A stretch of 39,707 nucleotides of DNA from Clostridia bacterium (GCA_017534885.1 JAFXVR010000066.1:1-39707), one strand, 5' to 3'; positions 31,386 to 39,414 are shown, numbered from the stretch's first letter. Notes: generated from the letters alone by a model not told the origin. Program-made: numbers and translations.

Positions 31386-32909
31386 TTACTTCTTGTACAC
31401 AGCGTCGAGCTGGCCCTGGATCTCGGTCATCACCATCTCGATGCCGGCGTCCTTCAGGGCCTGACGGAACTCAGCCACCAGGGCCTCGGGATCGTCGTTC
31501 ATGCCGAAGACGATGCGCGGCATATAGGTGTTGTACACGTTGGACAGGTTGTCCATGAACACGCCCACCATGGAGTTGTCATAGATGTACTGGCCATAGG
31601 GATAGTCGATCTTGACGGAATCGTACACGGCATACAGCGCGTCGATGGCGTCCCAGTCGAGCTGCGCGTTCTTGAACTCCAGGTTGTCGTTGCGGCCCCA
31701 CCAGAAGTTGAAGCTAACGCCGTCCACGGAGTCCTCAAAGCCTTCGGGGCGGGAGAAGCGGCCGTTCTCGTCCACGGTGTACATCTCGCCCTCGATGCCG
31801 TACTGCATCAGGTGATAGATCTCGGGATCGTTGCGCATGAGGTCATAGACCATCAGGGCGCGCTCGGGATGCTTGCTCTGGGCGGCCACAGCCATGGCGC
31901 CGTGGGTGATGTTCAGGGAGATCAGGTTGCCCATCTCCTCGCCAAACCAGAAGAAGCCGAGGTCGGAACCGGGCTGCTTGCGCTCCATGGTGGTGCGCTC
32001 GCCGGTCCAGGTCTGGGTGTGGTGCTGATGGGCAGCGGTCTTGCCTTCTTCCATCTCGCCCGCCACGTCGCCGGTGTAGTTCAGCACGTCAGCGCGCCAG
32101 TAGCCGGCGTCGGCCCACTTCTTCATCTCCTTGGCGAAGTTGACCAGCTCGTCGCCCTCGATGTAGTAGCGGCTCAGGGTGTAGGGATCGTCCTTGCTCT
32201 CGCCGTAGAAGATGCTTACCGGGAAGCCTTCAATGGCGATGTTGCCGGTATGGGAGGTCTGCCAGCCGCCGGCCATCTGGGGGCTGTAGGAGGAGCCGTT
32301 GCCGTTGGCGTCCCACGGAATGACGTCCGGCTTGTTTTCCTTCACATACTGGAAATACACAGCCAGGTCAGCCCAGGAATGCACGCCGTTCTCCAGGCCG
32401 GCCTCGCGGGCCCAGTCCTGACGATACATGAAGCCATGGTTGGTCCACTGCGCATAGTTGTCCTCGGGCATGAGATAGATCTCGCCGTTGTACTTGCACA
32501 GATCCCAGTGCGCCTGAGACACGCTCTCCCAGGTCTTGGGGGCGTAGGTCTGCAGCATCTCCTCGCTCAGGGGCATGAAAGCGCCCTTCTGGGAGTTGGG
32601 CCAGGCGTCCAGCCAGTCGGTGGCGGTACCGATCAGGTCGATGTCGCCGGACTGGGTGGCCAGGGCCAGGTTGTACTGGGTCTGCCAGTCGGTCCACTCG
32701 ATCCAGCGGAACTCGAGCTCGGCGTTGATCTTCTCGGTCAGCAGCTCGTTGATCTTGCCAAGGATCTCGTCGGTGCGGTTGCTGGGCTTGTCACCGGTCA
32801 CCAGGTAGACAATCTTGACGTGCTCAGAGGTGTCGATGCCGTCAGCCATGGCCGGAATCAGGCTCAGCAGCATGGCGCACGCGAGGAACAGGGCTACCAG
32901 TTTCTTCAT
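31386..32909 (-). CDS. Extracellular sugar-binding protein, ABC system 2
   Basis: 507 residues, with a C-terminal part that resembles the DUF3502-type ends of LplA-like binding proteins. The signal peptide (MKKLVALFLACAMLLSLIPAMA) has a Cys only inside the hydrophobic core, too early for a lipobox, so cleavage at AMA-DG is more likely. Features such as WTDWQTQYNLAL, LIGTATDWLDAW and PWDANGNGSSYSPQMAGGW fit sugar binding. It is the last gene of the operon; the order permease-permease-binding protein is common in this group. Ligand unknown. Confidence 0.88.
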   Translation of the reverse strand: MKKLVALFLACAMLLSLIPAMADGIDTSEHVKIVYLVTGDKPSNRTDEILGKINELLTEKINAELEFRWIEWTDWQTQYNLALATQSGDIDLIGTATDWLDAWPNSQKGAFMPLSEEMLQTYAPKTWESVSQAHWDLCKYNGEIYLMPEDNYAQWTNHGFMYRQDWAREAGLENGVHSWADLAVYFQYVKENKPDVIPWDANGNGSSYSPQMAGGWQTSHTGNIAIEGFPVSIFYGESKDDPYTLSRYYIEGDELVNFAKEMKKWADAGYWRADVLNYTGDVAGEMEEGKTAAHQHHTQTWTGERTTMERKQPGSDLGFFWFGEEMGNLISLNITHGAMAVAAQSKHPERALMVYDLMRNDPEIYHLMQYGIEGEMYTVDENGRFSRPEGFEDSVDGVSFNFWWGRNDNLEFKNAQLDWDAIDALYAVYDSVKIDYPYGQYIYDNSMVGVFMDNLSNVYNTYMPRIVFGMNDDPEALVAEFRQALKDAGIEMVMTEIQGQLDAVYKK

Positions 32910-33007
32910 GGGTATGCCTCCTTTTGTAGTATGATTCAGCCCATCCGGGCTTAAATCCAGCAGGGGATGATGCGCAGTATCTCAGGGGGACAGACAGCGA
33001 AGGGGGT

Positions 33008-33054
33008 GCAGGGGGGCGATCGCAAAGCCCCCCTGCTCGCGTCCGCAGACGCGA
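33008..33054 (-). promoter_or_regulatory. Two intercistronic hairpins
   Basis: GCAGGGGGGC/GCCCCCCTGC (33008-33017, 33027-33036) is a perfect 10-base stem; TCGCGTC/GACGCGA (33037-33043, 33048-33054) forms a second. They sit between permease stop and binding-protein gene. No long T-run follows, so RNA stabilisation or partial termination that adjusts protein ratio is more likely than full termination. Confidence 0.6.
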
Positions 33055-33069
33055 AACCCTCGCAATGGG

Positions 33070-33993
33070 TCAGCCCTTGACCGCGCCGACCGTCAGGCCG
33101 GCCACGAAGTACTTCTGCACGAAGGGATAGAGCAGAATGATGGGGCCGGTGGCGATGACGGCGGTGGCCATTTTGAGGGTCTCGCCGGGCAGGTCGGTGA
33201 TGACCACATTGGAGCCGGCCACGGAGTTCTTGAGGCTGGCCACCTTGTTGATGACGTTGTAGAGGTGGTACTGCAGGGGCCGGTACTCCACCTTGGAGGT
33301 GAGGAACAGGGAGGAGTAGTACCACTCATTCCAGTAGCTCAGAGCCAGGAAGAGGCCGATGGTGGCCAGGGCGGGCTTCAGGTTGGGCAGCACCAGGGCG
33401 TAGAAGATCTTGAAGTCGCCCGCGCCGTCGATCTTGCCGGACTCGGTGATTTCGTGGGGAATGGCCTTCACGAAGTTCTTCATCAGCACGATCAGCCAGG
33501 GGCTCATCAGCAGGGGCAGGAGGATGGCGAAATAGCTGTCGCGCAGGTTCAGGGTCTGAACGATGAGCAGGTAGAAGGGCACCAGGCCGGCGGAGAACAG
33601 GGAGGTGAAGTAGATATAGAACATGATGCCGTTGCGGTAGGGGAAATCCTTGCGCTGCAGGGCATAGCCGGTCATGGCGATGATGAAGAGGCCGATGAGC
33701 GTGCCGATGCCCGCCAGGCAAATGGTGACGACGTAGGCGCCGATCATCTGATCCGGGGAGCGGAAGAGCAGCTCATAGGAGTAGGTGGAGAAGTCCGAGG
33801 GCCAGAGGGTGAAGCCTGTGCGCCGGATGGCTTCCTCTGTGGAGAAGGAGGAGGCGATGATCATCCAGAAGGGGAGGATGCACAGCAGGCAGAAGATGGT
33901 GACCAGAATGTAGGTGACGATGTTGATGACAATCTGGGTGTTGTCCTTTTTGATATGGGTGGTATGCATCACATGCTTTTCCTGCGTTGTCAT
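33070..33993 (-). CDS. Sugar ABC permease, LplC/YtcP type, system 2
   Basis: 307 residues from ATG 33993 (AAGGAAGTGCTTGTC upstream); a GTG three codons earlier is too close to the site. Six membrane segments, EAA loop ESGKIDGAGDFKIFYALVLPN, C-terminus YFVAGLTVGAVKG. Works with the upstream permease as the membrane channel for the sugar bound by the 31386-32909 protein. Needs an ATPase encoded elsewhere. Confidence 0.9.
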   Translation of the reverse strand: MTTQEKHVMHTTHIKKDNTQIVINIVTYILVTIFCLLCILPFWMIIASSFSTEEAIRRTGFTLWPSDFSTYSYELLFRSPDQMIGAYVVTICLAGIGTLIGLFIIAMTGYALQRKDFPYRNGIMFYIYFTSLFSAGLVPFYLLIVQTLNLRDSYFAILLPLLMSPWLIVLMKNFVKAIPHEITESGKIDGAGDFKIFYALVLPNLKPALATIGLFLALSYWNEWYYSSLFLTSKVEYRPLQYHLYNVINKVASLKNSVAGSNVVITDLPGETLKMATAVIATGPIILLYPFVQKYFVAGLTVGAVKG

Positions 33994-34023
33994 GACAAGC
34001 ACTTCCTTTCTCTTCCGGCCGGA

Positions 34024-34974
34024 TCAGAACAGCGCGTAGTCGGGGTCAAGATGCTTCACAAAGGCGTTGGCTCCCAGCACGATGAAGAAGCCGACGACGC
34101 TCTGGAACAGACCCACGGCGCTGGACTGGGAGAAATTGAAGCTGTTCATCATGGAGCGGTAGACATAGGTCTCGATGATGTCCGTTGTCTTGAAGAGCAT
34201 GGAGTTGTTGCCCACCAGGTTATAGAACAGGCCGAAGTTGCCCTTGAGGATGCCGCCGATGGCGAAGAGGAAGAGGATGATGACGGTGGGCTTCAGCGTG
34301 GGCAGAGTGATGTAGCGGATGCGCTGCCAGGCGTTGGCGCCGTCGATCTGGGCGGCTTCCATCATGGAGGAGTCCATGCCGGTGATGGAGGCGAAGTACA
34401 CCACCGTGCCATAGCCCGTGGACTTCCACAGGTTGACGAACACGATGATGTACGGCCAGGCGTTTGCGTCCTGGTATACCTTGGGCATCTCACCGCCCAG
34501 CGACCGCACCAGGTTGGAGATGAAGCCGTAATCGTAGTTGATCAGGTTGTACACCAGCAGGGACACCAGAACGTCCGAGATGAAGTAGGGCAGGAACATG
34601 ATGGACTGGGCGGTCTTCTTGTAGGGCTTGCTGTTAACCTCGTTGAGCAGAATGGCGAAGGCCAGCTGCACCACATTGCCCAGCACGATGAAGGCGATGT
34701 TGTACAGCACGGTGTTCTTCAGCAGCAGGCCCAGCTGGCCGGAGATGAAGAGAAACTCGAAGTTCTTGAAACCCACGAAGGGACTGTCGAAGATGCCCTT
34801 GTTGTACTGGAAGTTGGTGAAGGCGATGTACGCTCCGGGCATGGGCATGTAGCAGAAGACAAAGAAGAAGACGATGGCCGGCAGGCACATCAGAATCAAT
34901 GTCTTATTCTGCCAGATGGTGCGCCCGATGGACGGCCTCCGGTATAGCGATGCGTTGTTGACTGTCTGTTGCAA
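34024..34974 (-). CDS. Sugar ABC permease, LplB type, system 2
   Basis: 316 residues from a TTG start at 34974, chosen because AAAGGGAGGGTCACC lies directly before it; the longer frame upstream contains the cre-like palindromes and is not coding. Six membrane segments, EAA loop EAAQIDGANAWQRIRYITLPT. First gene of the operon. Unlike the LplB relative in the glycan operon it has no extra N-terminal membrane domain. Confidence 0.88.
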   Translation of the reverse strand: MQQTVNNASLYRRPSIGRTIWQNKTLILMCLPAIVFFFVFCYMPMPGAYIAFTNFQYNKGIFDSPFVGFKNFEFLFISGQLGLLLKNTVLYNIAFIVLGNVVQLAFAILLNEVNSKPYKKTAQSIMFLPYFISDVLVSLLVYNLINYDYGFISNLVRSLGGEMPKVYQDANAWPYIIVFVNLWKSTGYGTVVYFASITGMDSSMMEAAQIDGANAWQRIRYITLPTLKPTVIILFLFAIGGILKGNFGLFYNLVGNNSMLFKTTDIIETYVYRSMMNSFNFSQSSAVGLFQSVVGFFIVLGANAFVKHLDPDYALF

Positions 34975-35021
34975 GGTGACCCTCCCTTTCCTCGTTGAGT
35001 CTGACACCGTGCCATCCGGTA

Positions 35022-35035
35022 TGAAACCGGTTTCA
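35022..35035. promoter_or_regulatory. cre / LacI-type operator 1
   Basis: TGAAACCGGTTTCA, a perfect palindrome that fits the cre consensus TGWAANCGNTNWCA at every position. Target for CcpA or a local LacI-family regulator. It lies in the leader, upstream of the LplB ribosome site. Confidence 0.75.
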
Positions 35036-35096
35036 AACATGCGTGCGCCTGCCGGAAGCCTTGCGCAGAGACTCCAGCGGACGTCATCCGGGACGT

Positions 35097-35112
35097 TTGA
35101 AACCGGTTTCAA
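35097..35112. promoter_or_regulatory. cre / LacI-type operator 2
   Basis: TTGAAACCGGTTTCAA, same core as the first, centre about 76 bases away (about seven helical turns), so looping or two-site road-blocking is possible. Confidence 0.75.
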
Positions 35113-35210
35113 GTCCGGGCCCATTGAGACGCAGCTTGCGCAGGTCTGTATCTCAGTGGTCGTGGGAGCCTCTGCCCGGGTCGAAGGACATACAGCATCG
35201 AATCGTCATT

Positions 35211-35239
35211 ATCATACCATCCCCCTCCCTCAATTGCAA
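35211..35239 (-). promoter_or_regulatory. Promoter of the second sugar ABC operon
   Basis: Leftward: TTGCAA (35239-35234), 17 bases, TATGAT (35216-35211). Start of transcription expected near 35204, leaving a leader of about 230 bases. Confidence 0.7.
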
Positions 35240-35323
35240 GCCCCCGGAAAACTTTTTTTGAGCGGGGAGGGGAGGATGTTTCAGTCGGCGCTAAATATAG
35301 GGCGAAACCGATTCTTTTTCTGA

Positions 35324-35352
35324 TTGACATTTTTCTGTAACATAGTTATAAT
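35324..35352 (+). promoter_or_regulatory. Perfect-consensus promoter
   Basis: TTGACA (35324-35329), 17-base spacer, TATAAT (35347-35352): all twelve consensus bases. It is 37 bases ahead of the small membrane protein and divergent from the ABC operon. Confidence 0.9.
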
Positions 35353-35388
35353 AATTTCATCCTCATACGACAGCAAGGAGGTTCCCTC

Positions 35389-35805
35389 ATGTTCAAGAAA
35401 TCCGGTACCAAAATCAAGCTGATCGCAAAGATTCTCTTCTGGGTCGAAACGGCCTGTGTGGCTTTCATTGCCCTGGGCATCGCGACCGCGCCCGGCGGCA
35501 TCAACCTCTCCATGAACGATCCGCAGGCCGCCCGCAGCAAGGGCGCGGCCATTGTGCTGGCGGTGCTGGTGCTGATTCTCGGCGCGGCCAGCGCCTATAT
35601 CACCAGCCTCCTCATGCACGCCTACGGCGAGCTGGTGGACAAGACCAAGGACAGCAACTATCTGCTGACCCGCATCGCCGACCACACCAAGCACCTGAGC
35701 GTGGACGTGGACAAGGCGACCCGTACCAACGAAACCCTCTTCCCGCCCGTGCCCAAGCCCGTCGACAATGACGAGGTCTCCTTCGCGCCGGATCACCGGA
35801 CATGA
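35389..35805 (+). CDS. Small membrane protein with two hydrophobic segments
   Basis: 138 residues behind AAGGAGG. Hydrophobic segments at about 11-33 (LIAKILFWVETACVAFIAL) and 51-75 (GAAIVLAVLVLILGAASAYI), then a basic/acidic tail with a helix (YGELVDKTKDSNYLLTRIAD) and a Pro-rich end. The tail is predicted inside. Families of such proteins in Clostridia are unnamed. The strong promoter implies constitutive high expression. Function unknown. Confidence 0.65.
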   Translation: MFKKSGTKIKLIAKILFWVETACVAFIALGIATAPGGINLSMNDPQAARSKGAAIVLAVLVLILGAASAYITSLLMHAYGELVDKTKDSNYLLTRIADHTKHLSVDVDKATRTNETLFPPVPKPVDNDEVSFAPDHRT

Positions 35806-35842
35806 AGAAATAGCAGCCGCCGGCAGTAATTCCGGATGAAAC

Positions 35843-35872
35843 AAGGCTCTCCGCATTTTGCGGGGAGCCTTT
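35843..35872 (+). terminator. Terminator after the membrane-protein gene
   Basis: AAGGCTCTCCGC (35843-35854) pairs with GCGGGGAGCCTT with one mismatch around ATTTT; a short T-run follows. Confidence 0.7.
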
Positions 35873-35883
35873 GAATATGCTCT

Positions 35884-36397
35884 TTACTCCGTGATCTCAA
35901 TCTGATTTCCCTCGATGGCCACGATACAGCTCTCATAATACCCGTCACCGGTCGTTCTCGGGCCGCTGACCACATCATATCCGGCAGCCCTCAATTCCTC
36001 CGTCAGCGCGTCTACCCGCTCCCGGCTGCCCGCGCTGAAAGCGATGTGGGCATAACCGGTGCGATTCAGCGGCTTTTCCTGATCTGCCATCTCCGGCTTG
36101 TTCATCAGTTCCAGCCGTGCGCCGCCGTCGAAGGTGATGAAGTAAGAGCGAAAACCTGTGCGCGGATTGTGGTAACCGCTGTTTGATTTGCCGCCGAGAT
36201 AATGGACAAAAAAGTCTCTGGCAGCCTCCAGATCGTTCACATAAAGCGCGATGTGTTGATTCGGATGTCAAAAGGCCGCTTTCATGAACTGAGCCACGAC
36301 TGGTTGTGGAAGACAGCGGAAATCACCACAACCAGTCGTGGCTCTAAGGTTGAAAGCGCCCTTTTGTCACCCTTACCATGTGTTCGATGAACATCAT
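35884..36397 (-). pseudogene. VOC-family (glyoxalase-like) gene broken by a small mobile element
   Basis: The frame from ATG 36397 reads MMFIEH and is then interrupted by the element at 36258-36376. After it the frame resumes with IALYVNDLEAARDFFVHYLG and ends at 35884. Removing the 119-base element plus one 8-base target copy leaves an exact 128-residue VOC protein with its metal-site type residues (His in HIAL, Glu in ARLELM, His in AHIAF, Glu in IEITE). A downstream GTG at 36240 could in theory start a shortened form but lacks a ribosome site. VOC proteins include glyoxalases and resistance enzymes; substrate unknown. It followed the two nucleotidyltransferase genes. Confidence 0.85.
36258..36376. 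mobile_element. MITE-like palindromic element, copy 1
   Basis: 119 bases, nearly all identical to copy 2. Terminal parts GATTCGGATGTCAAAAGG and, from the other end, GTAAGGGTGACAAAAGG are inverted repeats continuing into xCGCTTTCA. The middle is a 19-base perfect stem (GAGCCACGACTGGTTGTGG). Flanked by ATGTGTT on both sides (36251-36257 and 36378-36384; eight bases with one mismatch). No transposase inside. Confidence 0.85.
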
Positions 36398-36412
36398 TTC
36401 TGCATACCTGCT

Positions 36413-37177
36413 TCACAGCCTGACGCCGATCATCTCAGCAAAGCACCGGTTCAAGGCGGACCAGTCCGGATTCCGATCCTCCGGGAGGCTGCTGCCGATG
36501 GCCTTCTGCCGGATCAGCTCCTCCCGGATGAAATCACGGATGGCGGGGATCTGCGGATGAGACTCGCCCTCGGTCGTGACCTTTTTCCGCTCCAGCAGGT
36601 CATCGATCGCCGCCCGGAGCGCCGGGTCTAGATCCATCTGCAGGAGTTCGTCAAAGAGCACCGGCGGCACCCGGTGGAAGCGCTCGATGTACTGCGCCGC
36701 CAGGAGCGGACGGAGGGCATAGAAGTACTTCTTATAGCGGACGGTTTCCCCGGTCAGGTGCCCGGCCCAGGTGCTCATGGCCGTGCCGTAGTAGTGAAGA
36801 ATGGCCGCCTTCTCGGAAAAGTAGGGCAGGGCTGTCTCCCGGATGCGCTCCCATTCGGGCGTTGTCCGGTAAACGACCGGCGAATGGCTCCACTCAAACA
36901 GGGTGGCGTTCCCTTTGGCGAACAGCGTCATTGCCTTGCGCAGATCCCAGCCGTTGATGTCCAGCACCGCATCCAGCTTCCACTCGATGACGTCCCTGGG
37001 CGTGTCCAGGCGGAGGTAATCCCGCGCCGGACGCACATAGACAAAACGCACGTCGTAATCGCTGTCCGGGGAGGCGAAGCCCCAGGAGCGGCTGCCGGAC
37101 TCCACAGCGTGGAGGATCCGGACGCCATATTCAGCCTCAACCTTGTCCAGTTCCTCGAGAATCGTCTGTTTCATCAT
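36413..37177 (-). CDS. RlaP-type nucleotidyltransferase
   Basis: 254 residues. The polymerase-beta-like motif is at residues 27-43: GSRSWGFASPDSDYDVR (GS followed by DxDxR-type acids), and a third acid lies in IEWKLDAVLDI. This is the YcgL/RlaP group (PF10127), linked by context in other genomes to RNA ligases and repair. Here no ligase is nearby. Start 37177 is three bases after the upstream stop, with GGAGGAGAACTGACA before it. Transfer of a nucleotide to an unknown target is inferred. Confidence 0.75.
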   Translation of the reverse strand: MMKQTILEELDKVEAEYGVRILHAVESGSRSWGFASPDSDYDVRFVYVRPARDYLRLDTPRDVIEWKLDAVLDINGWDLRKAMTLFAKGNATLFEWSHSPVVYRTTPEWERIRETALPYFSEKAAILHYYGTAMSTWAGHLTGETVRYKKYFYALRPLLAAQYIERFHRVPPVLFDELLQMDLDPALRAAIDDLLERKKVTTEGESHPQIPAIRDFIREELIRQKAIGSSLPEDRNPDWSALNRCFAEMIGVRL

Positions 37178-37179
37178 TG

Positions 37180-38235
37180 TCAGTTCTCCTCCAGCACGGC
37201 ATGGCGGTTGACGCGCTCCACAAACGCGCCGACCCTGGCCATGTCGGGCTCGTCCGGCAGCGTTGTGGCCTCAGCCGCCTCCTGAAAGCGCCGCTCATAG
37301 GCCTCCAGCACCTCGTAGAACTCCGGGGACATGGTACCGTCCTCCCGCATGAAGTCTCCGTTGCGGATGCGCATCAGCAGGGGAAGCTCCTCCTGCCGGC
37401 AGGTGATGATCTCATGCTTCTCCAGAATGTCGATCACGGTCATCAGCAGGCGGATCAGGTGCATGGCGTGCTTGTTCAGGTGGTTCGCGTCCTTCTTGTG
37501 GTTGCGGTTTCCGACTTTGTCATAATCGCGCACCACGTTGCGGAGCGTTTCCAGCATGCTGTTATAATCCCGAAGCGGCAGATGCCGGTAGCTGACATTC
37601 ACAAAAATCTCCGTGTCCATCTCCGGATGAACGGCTTCGTCGATATACAGCCGGATGCTGCCTTCCGCCACCCGGGCGTTCCGCCGGTTGAAGTCATCCA
37701 TGGCGTTGCGGACAGAATTCAGGATGTGCTTTTCCCGGTCGCTCTGCGGAAGGGAATCCCGGGCCATCGCGTTTTGTAGCCGGCGCAGCTGCGCGCTGGC
37801 ATAGCCGCCGAAGGACTGGACCGCCCGTTTGGACAGGAAGAGCCCCTGATTCCGCAGCAGTTCTTCCCCCAGCGGCGAGAGGATCAGGTATTTCTCCCGC
37901 GGCAGACCGAGGATCTCGCAGCTGTTGGGGTTGCAGTCCAGCAGCAGCTTCACCAGCTTGTTGAAGCCATAGACCACCGTGTCGGTCTGATTATCCACAA
38001 CCTGCTCAAACACCGTCAGCCCGAGGATGTCAGACGGCCGCTGCAGGGCGACGCCGCGGAAATCCACGTCGCTGCCCTCGCGGTTGGTTCCGTACCCATA
38101 GCTCCCGGACAGGCCCAGCAGCATGATCCTGCGGCCCAGGCGCTCGTCGGTGCGAAGGAAATCATATGGCGCGGATCGCAGCAGTGCCTCAAAGTCAGGC
38201 ACACGTCTGGTTTCCGGCGGATTGCTGTCAGGCAT
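37180..38235 (-). CDS. RlaP-type nucleotidyltransferase, second, longer copy
   Basis: 351 residues. The same fold motif appears as LSGSYGYGTNREGSDVDFRG, with the Gly-Ser and Asp-x-Asp pair; a later FNKLVKLLLDCNPNSCEILG is also typical. The C-terminal half is helical and unassigned. It is the first gene of the pair; GGAGGTGACTGTGA precedes the ATG. The two proteins are only distantly similar, so they are old paralogues. The element copy 2 lies about 40 bases upstream, between gene and any promoter. Confidence 0.75.
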   Translation of the reverse strand: MPDSNPPETRRVPDFEALLRSAPYDFLRTDERLGRRIMLLGLSGSYGYGTNREGSDVDFRGVALQRPSDILGLTVFEQVVDNQTDTVVYGFNKLVKLLLDCNPNSCEILGLPREKYLILSPLGEELLRNQGLFLSKRAVQSFGGYASAQLRRLQNAMARDSLPQSDREKHILNSVRNAMDDFNRRNARVAEGSIRLYIDEAVHPEMDTEIFVNVSYRHLPLRDYNSMLETLRNVVRDYDKVGNRNHKKDANHLNKHAMHLIRLLMTVIDILEKHEIITCRQEELPLLMRIRNGDFMREDGTMSPEFYEVLEAYERRFQEAAEATTLPDEPDMARVGAFVERVNRHAVLEEN

Positions 38236-38276
38236 TCACAGTCACCTCCGCAATGAGGAGCAATGTGTCAACTGGT

Positions 38277-38395
38277 GATTCGGATGTCAAAAGGCCGCTT
38301 TCATGAACTGAGCCACGACTGGTTGTGGAAGACAGCGGAAATCACCACAACCAGTCGTGGCTCTAAGGTTGAAAGCGCCCTTTTGTCACCCTCAA
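38277..38395. mobile_element. MITE-like palindromic element, copy 2
   Basis: 119 bases, identical to copy 1 over about 116 bases. Flanked by a perfect 8-base duplication CAACTGGT (38269-38276 and 38396-38403). Inserted in the upstream region of the longer nucleotidyltransferase gene. No coding capacity. Confidence 0.9.
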
Positions 38396-38486
38396 CAACT
38401 GGTAAAGCGTGTGATAAACGGCGGTATGGCTCAGCTGCCGCATCAGTCCGGCTGGATGCCTTTCTGCCGTCTTTTTTTGCCGCGCC

Positions 38487-38999
38487 TCACAGACAGCTGA
38501 CCGTCTCGGTCAGGCCTTTTCTGCTGTAATGGTTCGGCAGCGGGCCTGCGCCTTCGGCGGCGTAGCCCAGGTCCATCACCATCAGCACTTCCTCGTTCTC
38601 AGGCAGTCCCAGCATTTCTGCCAGCTTCTCAGGATCGAGAAAGTTGATCCAGCAGCTGTCCACGCCCTCATCGGCGGCGGCCAGGATCATGTGGGTGGCC
38701 ACGATGGCGGCGTCCTCGATGCCGGAATCCCGCTTGCCGCCGGGATAGGTGAAGACGCTGTTCCTGTCAAAGGCGACCACAAGCACAGTCGGCGCGCCAT
38801 AGCGGCAGGGCGTGACAGCGTCAATCTTCGCCAGCGCTTCCGGGCTCTGGAGCACGTAGATACGCTGCTCCTGCAGATTCTTCGCCGTGGGGGCCAGACG
38901 GCCTGCGTTCAGAATGGCATCCAGCTTCTCCCTTTCCACCTGGCGGCCACAATACTTCTTGCAGGAATACCTCATCCTGATGACATCTTTGAATTCCAT
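38487..38999 (-). CDS. Nitroreductase-family flavoprotein
   Basis: 170 residues. Typical start MEFKDVIRMRYSCKKYCGR (FMN phosphate-binding RYSxRxF-type box), then LAPTAKNLQEQRIYVL, and later AADEGVDSCWINF and LMVMDLGYAAEG. These FMN enzymes reduce nitro-groups, quinones or flavins using NAD(P)H, usually as dimers. It lies four bases after the flavodoxin-like gene, implying a shared operon and electron-transfer partner. Natural substrate unknown. Confidence 0.88.
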   Translation of the reverse strand: MEFKDVIRMRYSCKKYCGRQVEREKLDAILNAGRLAPTAKNLQEQRIYVLQSPEALAKIDAVTPCRYGAPTVLVVAFDRNSVFTYPGGKRDSGIEDAAIVATHMILAAADEGVDSCWINFLDPEKLAEMLGLPENEEVLMVMDLGYAAEGAGPLPNHYSRKGLTETVSCL

Positions 39000-39003
39000 G
39001 GTT

Positions 39004-39414
39004 TCACCCGATCACCTTTCTGGCGAACTCCGCCGCCGCCTTCATGTCGCTCTCGTCCGGCCTGCCCTTGTGGATGCCTTTGAATTCACCCTTGCAATGG
39101 AACTCCCGTTCATCCATGGGGATGCCAGCCTTGTCCGCTTCGGCCTTCACTTTCTTGTAGGTCGAATTCAGCAGGCATGCCGATCCGAAATTGACGATCT
39201 TCCCAACCTTCTTCTTATCCAGCGATTTCACAAAATCCCTTACCTCCGGGTCGATGCTGAAAGCATAGTAGGAGTTGCCAAGGAACAGGATATCAACCGG
39301 ATCCGTGACCGGCGTGCTGACAGGCAGCGCATCAACCCCGACTGCCTTTGCAATCGCCTCTGCCAGCCGCTTTGTGTTCCCCGTTTTGGTATAGTACCTG
39401 ACTGCGATTTTCAT
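39004..39414 (-). CDS. Flavodoxin-like protein
   Basis: 136 residues. FMN-phosphate loop YYTKTGNTKRLAEAIA at residues 7-22, then LFLGNSYYAFSID and a second-loop segment FGSACLLNSTYKK. Length fits short-chain flavodoxins. It is cytoplasmic and probably passes electrons in low-iron or stress conditions; pairing with the nitroreductase gene suggests one redox unit. Spacing to the partner is four bases. Confidence 0.82.
   Translation of the reverse strand: MKIAVRYYTKTGNTKRLAEAIAKAVGVDALPVSTPVTDPVDILFLGNSYYAFSIDPEVRDFVKSLDKKKVGKIVNFGSACLLNSTYKKVKAEADKAGIPMDEREFHCKGEFKGIHKGRPDESDMKAAAEFARKVIG

Larger units (their letters stand above)
34975..35388. other. Divergent control region
   Basis: About 400 bases holding a leftward promoter, a leader of about 230 bases with two cre-type palindromes, and a rightward consensus promoter. 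No further gene found. Confidence 0.8.

Noticed and set aside
36258..38395. The repeated MSKGRFHELSHDWLW-type ORFs as small genes
   Set aside because: They are translations of the two palindromic elements and have no ribosome site of their own.
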